From: Dehalococcoidia bacterium
Lineage (GTDB): Bacteria > Chloroflexota > Dehalococcoidia > E44-bin15
Direction of reading: 5' to 3'
Length of the DNA: 64,000 nt
Assembly (NCBI GenBank): GCA_041649635.1
Contig: JBAZMV010000001.1
Span: 434,001 to 498,000 of the forward strand
Positions within the stretch are counted from its first letter, which is position 1. Every line of letters begins with the position of its first letter. The notes beneath the pieces were generated by a model. The model did no database searches and was not told the origin of the DNA. It saw only the letters and a program-made list of their open reading frames with translations. Position numbers and translations under genes: made by a program. This document shows, piece by piece, positions 24,201-33,767 of the stretch.

Positions 24201-26912
24201 TTATTCCCTTACTTCTACGATCCAAATACAATCATTTGGATTATTATTTATACATATTTTTTCGATGGGTTCATATGTATAATATTCAATTAGCGGAGTT
24301 TCCGCAGCAACTCTAGCATATAAATATCTTTCTCCTTCTTCATATGCTTTCACATGCTTTTCCCAAATAGGCTGTATATGTGAGGATAGTACTAAATACT
24401 CTATTTCAAGTTCCTCATTAAATGGGTTGTCACGTCCTCTCCAATAACTTGTGCCTATAAAAAATCTATCAAAGCCCTCTACGTCAACCCAGACTACCAT
24501 ATTTTCTGCGTTATCCCAAGAATTGACGATTTGTGCTAGTTTGTACCCGCCCATTCCCCATGAATAAGAAATTCGATAATCTTTAATGTTCAAATGATTG
24601 TTATATAAAAGAAAGTAAGGTGCTGCAAAAAATGTTGTGATAAGTGCTGCAGCTATCAATGCGGTAGTAACTATTTTCGTATGTTTAAAAACGTAAATAA
24701 AAAAAGTTGCTGATAATATTGAGTAAAGAGGATATAACATAATCTGGTATCTACATGAAGTCACAAAACCACCTAAAGAAGAACCGACTATATATACAAA
24801 CATTGTTAAAAAGATAATAGATATTAAGAACTTATCTTGGTTGGTGATATTTATATTTAAACGTTTCTTTAAAGGTAATATCAAAGCCCAAAAACATATT
24901 CCGAAAAGTATTGGAAATGTCATGGTGAAGGCTGTCATGTAAGATGATGTGAATAAATCTTTGTAGAAAGACACCTCACCCCTTGCAGATTCGTAAAAAA
25001 TGTAATGGTTAAAATCAAAAAGTGCGTTGTTAAGAAATATATTAGCCATTAATACAATAAGAGCTATTAATGTAAGTGAGCTAAAAACGTATATTACCAC
25101 AGTGGGAATATCGAATTTGCTTTTTAAATACTTAGTAATACGGCCTCGAAGAGCTATCAATTCGATGAATATTAACAGCAGTATAAGTAGGAAATACTTC
25201 AGACCTGGTGTTAGAATTCCTGCACCAATAGTTCCTTTGATAATCCGGGATGGTTCTACCCATGTTGCTGGAAATAGAATTGTATAAATAATAATGGAAA
25301 TTACGTACAGTGCCAAGATATGCAGACAACGTGAAAAGAATTGTTCACGGGTAGTATTTCTTGAGAGATATTCTAGATAGATGCTAAGGAAAAAGATGAC
25401 ATAGAAAATGGCGGCAAAGTATTTGCATATCAACGCAAGGCCCAAGAACACTCCTGAATATATAATGTATCTCAATTTATTTGTTTTAAGATAGAGAAAG
25501 AATGTGATGAACGATAAAAATGAGACGCTCCAGAGAGTAGCGTCCGGATTAACAATCTGGCTAATTCCAATAAGGATAGGATTGAGCGCAACAAGCCCTG
25601 TTACTAATAGAGCATGGTTTTTCCGCAGTAATTTTTTAAGGAAATGGTATATAAGAAATAGCATGAGGAAATTAAATATGACAATTGGTAACCGCCAATA
25701 AAATAAATAATTTTCATATATTAAAGGGTCTGCTTTATATTCCTCATGATCCATAAAAAAGTTGACAGTGCCAGCGAGAAGAGACGGCAGCACGCCAGGT
25801 TTATCATTGATATACGTGCCTTCCCAGTCACCGGAGGCGAGTGAATCATAGAGTTGCGGCACCCTGGTATCTACCCATTTTGGCTCGTCAACTGTCATAA
25901 ATTGACCAAGGTGGTGTGTTCCGAAACCAAGAAAGAGAAAGCAGCAGAGTAGAAGTGCTGCGCTATACCACCACCCCTCTTTATACATCCACCTAATGAA
26001 CCACCTAAAAATTGGGACCCTGTTAATCCGAGGGAACCGCGTACCAAAAGATCTCTTCCTCTCCGCTTCTTCCGCTCCTTCCTCCTCTATTTTAACTGTG
26101 ACTTTCAGCTTCTGCCGGTTCATCCAGAAGAACATGATACCAAAGATAACGGTGGCCACTATAAGACCGGTTCGGCTGCCCTCCAGTGATGTCAGGTCAA
26201 AAATAGCTTGCAGAGCCAGAACCAATAGAAGTACTAAGAACAGAGCCATCGTCGCCACCCGCGCAACCCTTCCAACCCATCGCCTCTTCCCATGTCCCGC
26301 CATCGTCTCCGCGGGCGCGACGTCGGGGGTTGAGAGGCCCGCGGCCGCTCGTTCCGCCCTTATCACCGAGGCCAGCGTGCGGGGGGCGGGTCTGCTGGGT
26401 TTCGATCTGCCTGTCCTCAGCCGGGACCTGTACAGCATGACCATCACGGCTATAATAGCTATCAACTCCGCGGCTATGGTGCTGATGATCAGGGCGTTGA
26501 GGTTTATGTGGTATGAGACGCTGCCCTCCCAGAATGTTTCCACCGCAACCAGCGTCAGCAGGATGATGGGAAATATCAGCAGCAGCGCCAGAGCGGCGCG
26601 GCTCACCGTCCTCACCGTCTCGCTCTGGCCGGACTGCCATTCCGCGAACCGCTCCCTCAGCCCGCTCAGGCTTATCCCGCGCGCGCGCAGGTAGCGCCCC
26701 AGATATTTATTGAGGATGACAGCGACTATCAGGAAGGCCAGGACGATGGCAAGAACTACCAGCACGCTGATGTTCATGAGGTTGCCCACGCTGTCGTCCC
26801 AGATATACTCGATGAGGATGAGCAATATGGAAACGGCCAGCAGCGAGATGCCGGCGCCCTTGAGGGAGATGTATTGGTCTATCTTTTTGATCAGGGATTT
26901 AATGGTTTCCAT
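24201..26912 (-). CDS. GT39-like membrane glycosyltransferase with extra N-terminal membrane region
   Basis: The 903-aa protein has two parts. The N-terminal about 300 residues hold three TM-pair units (about 18-70, 105-160, 218-260) separated by basic cytoplasmic linkers. From about residue 310 a PMT_2/GT39-type catalytic domain follows, with the acidic motif MTVDEPKWVDTRV, then INDKPGVLPSLLAG and many TM helices, and a C-terminal soluble tail. Such enzymes use polyprenyl-phosphate sugars outside the membrane to glycosylate proteins or glycans. Base composition shifts inside the gene: the 5' third is GC-rich, the rest very AT-rich. That suggests a fusion or a recombined mosaic. It opens with ATG 26912 and a weak ribosome site. 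Confidence 0.85.
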   Translation of the reverse strand: METIKSLIKKIDQYISLKGAGISLLAVSILLILIEYIWDDSVGNLMNISVLVVLAIVLAFLIVAVILNKYLGRYLRARGISLSGLRERFAEWQSGQSETVRTVSRAALALLLIFPIILLTLVAVETFWEGSVSYHINLNALIISTIAAELIAIIAVMVMLYRSRLRTGRSKPSRPAPRTLASVIRAERAAAGLSTPDVAPAETMAGHGKRRWVGRVARVATMALFLVLLLVLALQAIFDLTSLEGSRTGLIVATVIFGIMFFWMNRQKLKVTVKIEEEGAEEAERKRSFGTRFPRINRVPIFRWFIRWMYKEGWWYSAALLLCCFLFLGFGTHHLGQFMTVDEPKWVDTRVPQLYDSLASGDWEGTYINDKPGVLPSLLAGTVNFFMDHEEYKADPLIYENYLFYWRLPIVIFNFLMLFLIYHFLKKLLRKNHALLVTGLVALNPILIGISQIVNPDATLWSVSFLSFITFFLYLKTNKLRYIIYSGVFLGLALICKYFAAIFYVIFFLSIYLEYLSRNTTREQFFSRCLHILALYVISIIIYTILFPATWVEPSRIIKGTIGAGILTPGLKYFLLILLLIFIELIALRGRITKYLKSKFDIPTVVIYVFSSLTLIALIVLMANIFLNNALFDFNHYIFYESARGEVSFYKDLFTSSYMTAFTMTFPILFGICFWALILPLKKRLNINITNQDKFLISIIFLTMFVYIVGSSLGGFVTSCRYQIMLYPLYSILSATFFIYVFKHTKIVTTALIAAALITTFFAAPYFLLYNNHLNIKDYRISYSWGMGGYKLAQIVNSWDNAENMVVWVDVEGFDRFFIGTSYWRGRDNPFNEELEIEYLVLSSHIQPIWEKHVKAYEEGERYLYARVAAETPLIEYYTYEPIEKICINNNPNDCIWIVEVRE

Positions 26913-27558
26913 ATGTTTAGATGAGTGTAATAGTGTGGGTAAATATTATCAACCCCCTGGAATCCCCCTTGAAAGGGGGAAACAACATCCGAACCCCCTG
27001 TAGTCCCCCATACGTTGGGGGACGTTTTAATTAATATAGGGGACACCCCTATAACCCCGTCAGGAGACCCTGTCTCCTGTACCTCTGTTTCAGCCTGTCA
27101 TTGCGAGAAGTCCTTCTAGATATCTTTATTCTGGAAGGACGCCGCGGCAATCTCAACTATAATCAACCCCCTGTATCCCCCAATCTTGGGGGACGTAAAA
27201 AAAGAGCTGGGGGACACCCCCAGTTCCCCCGGAAGGAGCTTCTCCTTCACCTCTTTCCTTTGCAACACAGGGGACACCCCTATAACCCCGTTCCTTCCGC
27301 GGAAGGATACCTCTGTTTCAGACTGTCATTCTGAATCCTTGCCTGGAATGATGAAGAATCTCGACGAGATCCTTCGGCGCTACCTCAGGATGACATGCTG
27401 CGAAATAATTAATCCCTACGTGGTGGGTTAAACAAACCCACCCTACAACTACGAACCGTCATTCCGGCCCCGTATCGCCGTACGGGGTAAACTCCGGCCG
27501 GAATCCATATCGGGCGAACGCCGTTCGCCCCTACTACACGCTACACGCTACCCGCTAC
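26913..27558. repeat. Palindromic repeat block
   Basis: CCCCTTGAAAGGGG, CCCCCATACGTTGGGGG, GGGGACACCCC (three copies), AGGAGACCCTGTCTCCT, CATTGCGAGAAG...GCCGCGGCAATCTC, CCTTCCGCGGAAGG, GTCATTCTGAATCCTT...GAAGAATCTCG, GGTGGGTT...AACCCACC and CCGGCCCCG...CGGGG...CCGG fill the gap. No gene is supported. Confidence 0.75.
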
Positions 27559-29832
27559 TCATTTCCACACCGGCGGGATCTCCAGCTCGATAACGATGGA
27601 ATCCACAGGGATGGTCTTGTCCGCATCGGCAGCCAGGTCCAGGTGCGGCACCATCAGGCAGAAGCTCAGCGTGTCATCGACGATAGACAGGTCCTCCGTC
27701 TTCCATCTGGCCCGCGCCGTCGTCCAGCCGTCGTAGCTGTCGGTCACATAGTAGCCGTCGTAGTTCACGACGATGTAATCCACGTACTCCTTGAAATCCG
27801 AGACGTAGGTCTCAAGGCCGGCCACCTCGCAGCGCCTGGGCAGGAAGAAGGAGTCCGGCGTGAAGGACATGTAGCCGTTGAACTCCAGCGTCAGGTTCTG
27901 CCTGGCCGTCACTATCATGTACGAGCCCGGCGCGAGGTTCACCGCGAAGGGCTTATCCATCTCATCGATGTAGAGCCCGGCATAGAAGCCGTCCCCGATC
28001 ACGGCCGCCTGCTGAATGCCGCTTGCGTCATCGCAGGAGAACTCCGCCCGCTGCAGCGACAGGCCCTGCGTGTACAGCGCCAGCGCGTCGGCCGGTGCGC
28101 CCGCGTTGGAGGTGTAGCCCGTGTCCGCCGGGGCGGGGGTGATGCTGTCGTCCAGCACCAGCTTGCCCTGATTGATGCTTATTTGCCTTATCAGGAGGTC
28201 TTCACCCGTCATCTCTATGCGATATGCCCCCGTCGACAGATTGGAGGCCGTAAGCGACGCACCCTGCATCGGGCCCGGTTCGCCGCCCGCCGAGGCGTCG
28301 CCGTCGTCCGCTATCGAGGCGTTGGCCGTTAGATCGCCGGCGAGGTCGTAGATTTCGATGCTCAATGCGTCCGCGCCCTCGTCCTGATTCAAATCCTGTT
28401 TCGTCACGCTCAGCTCAAGGACGCCGTTATCGACGAATGTCCAGAAGGTGTGGCTTCCCTTTAATGAAATATTTATGTCAAGCCAGCCCTTGCCCTCCTC
28501 TACGGTGTTGAAGGACGGGATGAAGAGAGATTCCTCCGTTAGCGAGATGAGGGCCCCGGTGGCTTCCAACGCAACATCGCCCAAGCTCGACCTCAGGCGG
28601 TAGAGTCCCGGCTCCAGAGCGCCGGACGTGTACCACGTTCCCGACTCGTTGACGTACGTCTCCAGCCTCATCTCATCGCCCCAGACGGTGACGTACTGCG
28701 GCACCTGCTCCCCGGGCGAGGAGAACCTTATCTCGCCGGGGGCCGCCAGGTACAGCCAGGCCTCGGCCGCGGCCGTGTTCCCGCCTTCGTAGCTGTAGCC
28801 CGCCAGGTACAGTCCGTCCGCGGCTATCGCTTTGCCCTGGTTATAGGCGATGTTCGTGATTATGAAATCGATCTCCTCACCCTGCGGCGCGACGGCGAGG
28901 CGGTAGACGCCCCTGTCGCTCTGCTCCATGTTTATATGGCAGCGCTGTTTCTGTCCCAGCATCTTGCTGTCCGTGAAATTAAAATCGTCGAATATAACCT
29001 CGCTCACGGCAAGGGTCCCGTCCGGCGCGTAGAGCGACACGTTAATGTTATCCAGCCCCGCGATGCGGTTCAGGTCGCGCTTCTCCACCGTCAGCTCGAA
29101 TTCTCCGCCGTTGGAGTACAGGTAGAATTCCTGCGCGCCCAGCAGCGCGGCGCCGCCGTCCAGGGGGGCGTACGCGGCGCGGGGATCCGGCAGCAGCGCG
29201 GAGAGCCCGGCCCCGGCATCGTAATCGCCGAACTGCGTATTGACGTACTCCTGCAGCGTCACCACCTGGTTTATGTCCAGCGACGGGTCGCCGCTGGCTA
29301 TCAGCGAGCCCAGCGGCGGGTTGCCCAGGGGGTCCATGACCGTGGACAGGGGCGGGGGGTTCTCCGTGTCGGTGGCGTAGACCATCATCGAGCCGTTCTG
29401 CGTCACCAGCGGCAGATCGACGAGCTGGCCGTAGAACGGAACGTATGCGTACCTCAGGCTGTAGCCTTCTTCACACTGCGCGCCGATGACGAAGATGCCG
29501 TCCTCCGGGAAGTTGTCCGCGAACCTGACGGCCACCGCGACCTCGTCCGCCTGCGATAATCTCGGATCGGTGAGCTCGAAATAGACCGTGTCACCCGTTA
29601 TCTCGCGATAGGTCACGCTGCCGTTGGACATCGCCTCCGAGAAGCCGGACGCGTTCCCCGAGAGGCGCGCCTTGCCGCTCAAATCGTTGCCGCCGACATC
29701 GATCCTGTGTTCGGGCGAGCCGCCCAGGGGCAGGAAGTTGATGTAGAGGATGATGAGCACGACCGCAAGCGGCGCCAGCCAGAGGAGCCTGACGTACTTC
29801 TTCTTTGACGACGGTCTGCTCTCTTCGCTCAT
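27559..29832 (-). CDS. Large membrane-anchored extracellular protein with duplicated beta modules
   Basis: The 757-aa protein has a cytoplasmic basic start (residues 1-14), one TM helix (about 15-33) and then a wholly extracytoplasmic beta-rich region. At least two homologous units can be seen. One has FELTVEKRDLNRIAGLDNI (about 254-272) followed by YRLAVAPQGEEIDF and NQGKAIAADG. The other has LELSVTKQDLNQDEGADAL (about 481-499) followed by YRIEMTGEDLL and NQGKLVLDD. A third partial unit ends near residue 670. No catalytic motif is recognised. The ATG overlaps the TGA of the upstream GT39 gene by 4 nt, so the two are translationally coupled; it may be that enzyme's acceptor or partner. Confidence 0.82.
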   Translation of the reverse strand: MSEESRPSSKKKYVRLLWLAPLAVVLIILYINFLPLGGSPEHRIDVGGNDLSGKARLSGNASGFSEAMSNGSVTYREITGDTVYFELTDPRLSQADEVAVAVRFADNFPEDGIFVIGAQCEEGYSLRYAYVPFYGQLVDLPLVTQNGSMMVYATDTENPPPLSTVMDPLGNPPLGSLIASGDPSLDINQVVTLQEYVNTQFGDYDAGAGLSALLPDPRAAYAPLDGGAALLGAQEFYLYSNGGEFELTVEKRDLNRIAGLDNINVSLYAPDGTLAVSEVIFDDFNFTDSKMLGQKQRCHINMEQSDRGVYRLAVAPQGEEIDFIITNIAYNQGKAIAADGLYLAGYSYEGGNTAAAEAWLYLAAPGEIRFSSPGEQVPQYVTVWGDEMRLETYVNESGTWYTSGALEPGLYRLRSSLGDVALEATGALISLTEESLFIPSFNTVEEGKGWLDINISLKGSHTFWTFVDNGVLELSVTKQDLNQDEGADALSIEIYDLAGDLTANASIADDGDASAGGEPGPMQGASLTASNLSTGAYRIEMTGEDLLIRQISINQGKLVLDDSITPAPADTGYTSNAGAPADALALYTQGLSLQRAEFSCDDASGIQQAAVIGDGFYAGLYIDEMDKPFAVNLAPGSYMIVTARQNLTLEFNGYMSFTPDSFFLPRRCEVAGLETYVSDFKEYVDYIVVNYDGYYVTDSYDGWTTARARWKTEDLSIVDDTLSFCLMVPHLDLAADADKTIPVDSIVIELEIPPVWK

Positions 29833-31394
29833 TCGCTATCGATGACCTCTGCCGGGGCGCTCGCGTTGGGCCAGCCGTAGACCAGCACCGTGCCGGCGGC
29901 CATGGCGCGCGAGCCCTCCTCGTAATAGGCCAGGTTCTGCTCGATGTAGCGCACCGTCTCCTGCGGCAGCCTGTAGGCCGCCAGCTTGTCCATCACCAGC
30001 CAGCCGGACGGCGAGGCGTTTATGACCGCCTCCAGCTCTATAACGTCCTGTATGCAGGAGATGTTGGCATAACGGTCGCGGCCGTCTATGCAGTATTTGC
30101 CGTGGGTGCCCGCTATATCGAAGTCCAGCCAGTAATCCGGCTCCCGCTCCAGGTAGAATAATCCCACCGAGGGCCACGTGTCGATGATGACGTCCCCTTC
30201 CCGCGCGTTATCGTTGACGAAATTATAGGCCAGCTTGAAATCCGGCTGCGGCGCGGTCATGTCCAGCCAGTGCTCGCTCTGCGGCAGGAAGTTGAAGCCC
30301 GCGCCCGGCAGCGAGAGCCCGATGATCACGACGCAGAGCGCGGGGCCGAGCCACCTGTTCAACTGCTCCGCCCCGCCCGATCCTTTCAGGCGTTTCTTCA
30401 GCGCACGCGCCAGTATGTTGCCGACATACGTGACGGTATAGGCGAAGTAGATGATGAGCACGGGCATGAAGAGGTAGAGGTAGCGCATGGACAGCAGTTT
30501 CACCTGGAAGCAGAAGAAATAGAACGGGACGGCCAGCGCCAGCAGCAGGAGCAGGGAGGTTTTCCATTCCCTCTTGAACATAACGATGATCCCTGCGGCG
30601 CCCATGTAGAGTATGACGGGCAGGAACTCCGCCAGGTAATTGGTGTACTCGGTGAAGTAGTTCATCTTGAAGCCCCACGCTCCGGAGAACACGTGGAAGA
30701 CCGCCTGCGCCACTATCAGCGTTATGGCGGCGAACAGGATAAAGGCGATGGTCTGCTTGCTCTTGAGGAATTCCCTGTTCGCGTATCTGCGTATGTTCCT
30801 GATGTTGGCCAGCAGAAGCCAGGCCAGGAACACCAGCACAACCGAGGCGCCGGAGGTATGGCTCAGCACGGCGCATATCGTCGAGACGACGGTCAGTATA
30901 AGCAGCTTATTGCTTCGTTTCTGCGTATAGAGATAGAAGAGATAGAGCGACAGGATATAGAAGAACTGCAATTGCTGATACATGCGCGCCTGACGCGACC
31001 AGGCTATCTCCAGGGCCAGGAACGTGACGATGAATGCCGCGATGAGCGCCGTCCTCGTCCCGCCTATCCTCCGCGCGAAGAAGAAGACCAGCGGTATGGT
31101 CAGCGTGCCGAATATCACGGAGGGCAGGCGCGCCGCCAGCTCGGTCTCGCCGAACATGCCCATGGAGGCGGCTATGAAGCTCGTATTCAGCAGTCCGTGC
31201 GTGTAGAACCAGCCGGAGGGCAGCACGGGCGCGCCTTTATCCAGCATGGCCAGCGCCGCCTGTATGCTGTAGCCTTCGTCGTACCACAGCGACTGGCTGC
31301 CCAGGTCGTACATCCTGAGCGCAAAGCCGAACACGGTGAGGAATATGAGGACTAAAATGCACGGGTCTATTCTGGATAATCTCGCGCTAATCAC
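29829..31394 (-). CDS. GT39/PMT_2-family membrane glycosyltransferase
   Basis: The 521-aa protein begins with a TM helix and the extracellular acidic motif SQSLWYDEGYS (about residues 33-43) typical of polyprenyl-phosphate-dependent GT39/ArnT-type enzymes. About ten further TM helices with the RLPSVIFGTLTIPLVFFFARR and EIAWSRQARMY segments follow. A C-terminal periplasmic-side domain of about 140 residues ends it. It should transfer a lipid-linked sugar to a protein or glycan outside the membrane. The start is GTG at 31394. It leads a two-gene operon with the beta-module protein. Confidence 0.87.
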   Translation of the reverse strand: MISARLSRIDPCILVLIFLTVFGFALRMYDLGSQSLWYDEGYSIQAALAMLDKGAPVLPSGWFYTHGLLNTSFIAASMGMFGETELAARLPSVIFGTLTIPLVFFFARRIGGTRTALIAAFIVTFLALEIAWSRQARMYQQLQFFYILSLYLFYLYTQKRSNKLLILTVVSTICAVLSHTSGASVVLVFLAWLLLANIRNIRRYANREFLKSKQTIAFILFAAITLIVAQAVFHVFSGAWGFKMNYFTEYTNYLAEFLPVILYMGAAGIIVMFKREWKTSLLLLLALAVPFYFFCFQVKLLSMRYLYLFMPVLIIYFAYTVTYVGNILARALKKRLKGSGGAEQLNRWLGPALCVVIIGLSLPGAGFNFLPQSEHWLDMTAPQPDFKLAYNFVNDNAREGDVIIDTWPSVGLFYLEREPDYWLDFDIAGTHGKYCIDGRDRYANISCIQDVIELEAVINASPSGWLVMDKLAAYRLPQETVRYIEQNLAYYEEGSRAMAAGTVLVYGWPNASAPAEVIDSE

Positions 31395-31604
31395 TTATAT
31401 CTAATTCCTTGTCGACAATCCTTTTGCCGGGTTTTAAACTCACCCTTCCTTCCATATACCGAGATGTCATGGAAGGATTCCCTCTCTTTCGTAAAGAGAG
31501 GGATGCTTTATATGCTGTTGAAGGTGTTCTTCTCCTTCAACAATTAATTGGGCGAGACAACCTCGCCCCTACACGCTACCCTCTATGCGCCACCCGTTTT
31601 TTTA
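31395..31604. repeat. Short repeat block and promoter region
   Basis: CCTTCCATATACC...CATGGAAGG, CCCTCTCTTT...AAAGAGAGGG, the TGCTGTTGAAGG...CTTCAACAATT hairpin and GGGCGAGACAACCTCGCCC occur between divergent genes. The minus-strand GT39 promoter is not clear. Confidence 0.65.
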
Positions 31605-31613
31605 TGGTAGAAT
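31605..31613 (+). promoter_or_regulatory. Extended -10 promoter, near-leaderless
   Basis: TGGTAGAAT ends 6 nt before the ATG at 31620, so the transcript should begin at or next to the start codon. No ribosome-binding site is present. Confidence 0.55.
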
Positions 31614-31619
31614 CCTGTC

Positions 31620-31808
31620 ATGTTCAAACTGAAATCGTCCCGCGTGCGTGAAGTGGCGGACACCACCTTTATCCTTCTGGTCATAGCCCTCACATTCATC
31701 CTTTTACTGGGCAGATTCGCCGATGTCAGGCAGTACGTTAGCCTGGACTACTTATTGGCTATTATACTTCTAATAGGAGTTTTTTCAATCCTGCTGCGTT
31801 CGGAATAA
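31620..31808 (+). CDS. Small two-helix membrane protein
   Basis: The 62-aa protein has a basic N-terminus (about residues 1-10) and two hydrophobic helices (about 14-31 and 41-59) joined by a short loop. I do not recognise a family. Support for it being real comes from the well-placed promoter and balanced topology. The gene is flanked by repeats and may be leaderless. Confidence 0.55.
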   Translation: MFKLKSSRVREVADTTFILLVIALTFILLLGRFADVRQYVSLDYLLAIILLIGVFSILLRSE

Positions 31809-32375
31809 CGCAAAACCCGCATGAACTCACCCTCAGGTCCCTCTCTTTCGCAAAGAGAGGGGACGAGCTATATCTCCCCCCTTTGGTAAAGGGGGATCGA
31901 GGGGGATTTACGTAGGGTGGGTTCAGAAACCCACCAAATAACGCTCGTATGGCCATACGCCCCTACGCGCCGACCGAATGTAGGGGTTTGATTCATCAAA
32001 CCCGCGGCCCCCTCCATGGATTCCGGTTTTCACCGGAATGACGAAACGTAGGGTGGGTTTGCGAACCCACCACGTTGACGAGATTCTTCATCATTCCTAA
32101 CAAGGATTCAGAATGACAGTCCAAGAGAAGAGAGATTCAGGAGATTCCTCTCCTGACGGGGTTATAGGGGTGTCCCCTATCTCTTTTTTTACATCCCCCA
32201 AGATTGGGGGATAGCAGGGGGTTGACTAGCAATTGAGATTGCCACGTCGTCCTTCCGAACTGCGGAGGGACTCCTCGCAATGACAGCCTTGAGAAAGGAT
32301 GTCCCGTAGGGGCAATTCATGAATTGCCCCTACACGATGACCGAAACGTATGGGGGATTCCAGGGGGCACAGATA
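31809..32375. repeat. Palindromic repeat block, includes a perfect 28-bp palindrome
   Basis: Modules include CTCTCTTTCGCAAAGAGAG, CCCCCTTTGGTAAAGGGGG, GTATGGCCATAC-core and TTGATTCATCAA-core elements, CCGGTTTTCACCGG, GGTTTGCGAACC and GATTCTTCATC...GATTCAGAATGAC. The composite terminator-like unit in inverted orientation and GCCACGTCGTCCTTCC...CTCGCAATGAC also occur. At 32306-32333 lies a perfect 28-bp palindrome with outer arms GTAGGGGC and core AATTCATGAATT. Confidence 0.8.
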
Positions 32376-33326
32376 TTATACCCTCTCCCTCCAGTAGTTC
32401 AGCAGGTCCTCCATCGTCTTCTCAAAGGGAATCTTTGGCTTCCAGCCGGTCTGTTTTTTAAACTTGGAGTAATCGCCCTGGAGCAGCTCCACATCCGAGG
32501 GCCTGATGCGATCAGGGTCCTGTTTGACCTTTATCTTTTTCTTGGTCATGGACAGCAACAGGTCCAGCATCTCGCTTATCTTCACGGCGTTGCCGGAGCA
32601 GATGTTGTAAACCTCTCCCGGTTCGCACTTCTCCACCGCCAGCAGGTAGGCGCGGACCATGTCCCTGACATCGGTGAAGTCCCTCCTGGACTCAAGGTTG
32701 CCCACGTACATCACGGGCTCCTTGCCCTTCTCTATCTCGGCTATCTGCTTGGCGAAGGCGGAGGTCACGAAAACCTCTCCCCTGCGGGGGCCGGTGTGAT
32801 TGAAGCCGCGCGTGACAATCGTTTTTAATCCATATGACTTGTTGTACTGGTATGCCAGCTTATCCGCCGCCACCTTGGACACGCCGTACGTGGAGAGCGG
32901 GCGCAGGGGATTGTCTTCCTTTATAGGCACCTCGTCCGGATACACCATGCCGTATTCCTCCGAGCTTCCCGCCACCTGTATCACGGGATCGATGCCGGCC
33001 CTCCTCACCGCCTCGAACAGGTTTATCGTGCCGACCACGTTGGTCTCTATGGTGTCGGCCGGGGCCAGCCAGCTCATGGCCACAAAGGACTGCGCCGCCA
33101 GGTGGAAGATGTAGTCCGGCTTGATATCCTTTATCACGTTATCAAGAGAATGACCGTCCCTGATATCGGCGTTGACCAGGTGCAGGTCGCCCTTGATGTT
33201 CTTTATGTTTTCGCGCTTGCTGCGCCAGCGGTCCGTGCCGTGGACCTCAATGCCCTTGCCCAGCAGGTGCTCCGCGAGGTGGCTCCCGGCGAAGCCGGTG
33301 ATGCCTGTGATCAAAGCTTTTTTCAT
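32376..33326 (-). CDS. GDP-mannose 4,6-dehydratase / GDP-6-deoxy-hexulose reductase-type SDR
   Basis: The 316-aa extended SDR has TGITGFAGSHLAEHL (NAD(P) loop) at about residue 7, the catalytic SSEEYG and YGVSK pair, and TRGFNHTGPRRGEVFVTSAFAKQI. It ends with ESRRDFTDVRDMVRAY and a substrate-binding end. The GFNHTGPRR motif is typical of the GDP-mannose dehydratase/Rmd group, which makes GDP-4-keto-6-deoxymannose or GDP-rhamnose. Length (316) is shorter than classic Gmd and nearer to Rmd. It is transcribed alone; GAGGTG precedes the ATG. It probably provides a deoxyhexose to the surface glycans. Confidence 0.87.
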   Translation of the reverse strand: MKKALITGITGFAGSHLAEHLLGKGIEVHGTDRWRSKRENIKNIKGDLHLVNADIRDGHSLDNVIKDIKPDYIFHLAAQSFVAMSWLAPADTIETNVVGTINLFEAVRRAGIDPVIQVAGSSEEYGMVYPDEVPIKEDNPLRPLSTYGVSKVAADKLAYQYNKSYGLKTIVTRGFNHTGPRRGEVFVTSAFAKQIAEIEKGKEPVMYVGNLESRRDFTDVRDMVRAYLLAVEKCEPGEVYNICSGNAVKISEMLDLLLSMTKKKIKVKQDPDRIRPSDVELLQGDYSKFKKQTGWKPKIPFEKTMEDLLNYWRERV

Positions 33327-33767
33327 CTGTCACCTCTTCGTTCTATCGTTAAAAGCAATCCAGGCGTTTGCCTGTTTATTGCTTAGTTTAATATAACAGC
33401 TTCATTTATACAATGCGAAAGTTTGTCTCTGTCTGCAAGCCGCGGCATATTATGCGAATATCGAGTGTAGGGGCGTATGGCCATACGCCCCTACGTGGAT
33501 TCCGGCATCCGCCGGAATGACGAAACGTAGGGGTTTGATTCATCAAACCCGCAGTCGGCTGCGCCCACCCCCTGGTTCCAATTGTTGAAGGTGAAGAACA
33601 CCATCAACAGCATATAAGGACTCGCAATGACAGCTGCGAGAGACAGGGGAGTCCAGAGGGTTCTCCCTCTGACGGGGGTTTGGGGGTGTCCCCCATTCTT
33701 TTTTTTACATCCCCCAAGACTGGGGGATTGCAGGGGGTTGACAACATTTCATTTATTGAAATAATCC
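33327..33767. repeat. Promoter-side DNA and palindromic repeat block
   Basis: The first 110 bp is unique and AT-rich and should hold the promoter of the SDR gene. Then follow a perfect 28-bp palindrome with core GTATGGCCATAC (33467-33494), CCGGCATCCGCCGG, a TTGATTCATCAAACCC element, the TTGTTGAAGG/CCTTCAACA-type hairpin, GGGGGTGTCCCCC and the CCCCCAAGACTGGGGG module. Confidence 0.75.

Noticed and set aside
26913..27558. Insertion sequence remnants
   Set aside because: No transposase fragment or terminal inverted repeat pair with target duplication is visible; modules are independent small palindromes.
30270..31355. 361-codon plus-strand ORF
   Set aside because: Antisense shadow of the GT39 gene at 29829-31394; composition is Gln/Glu/Arg/His noise without a fold pattern.
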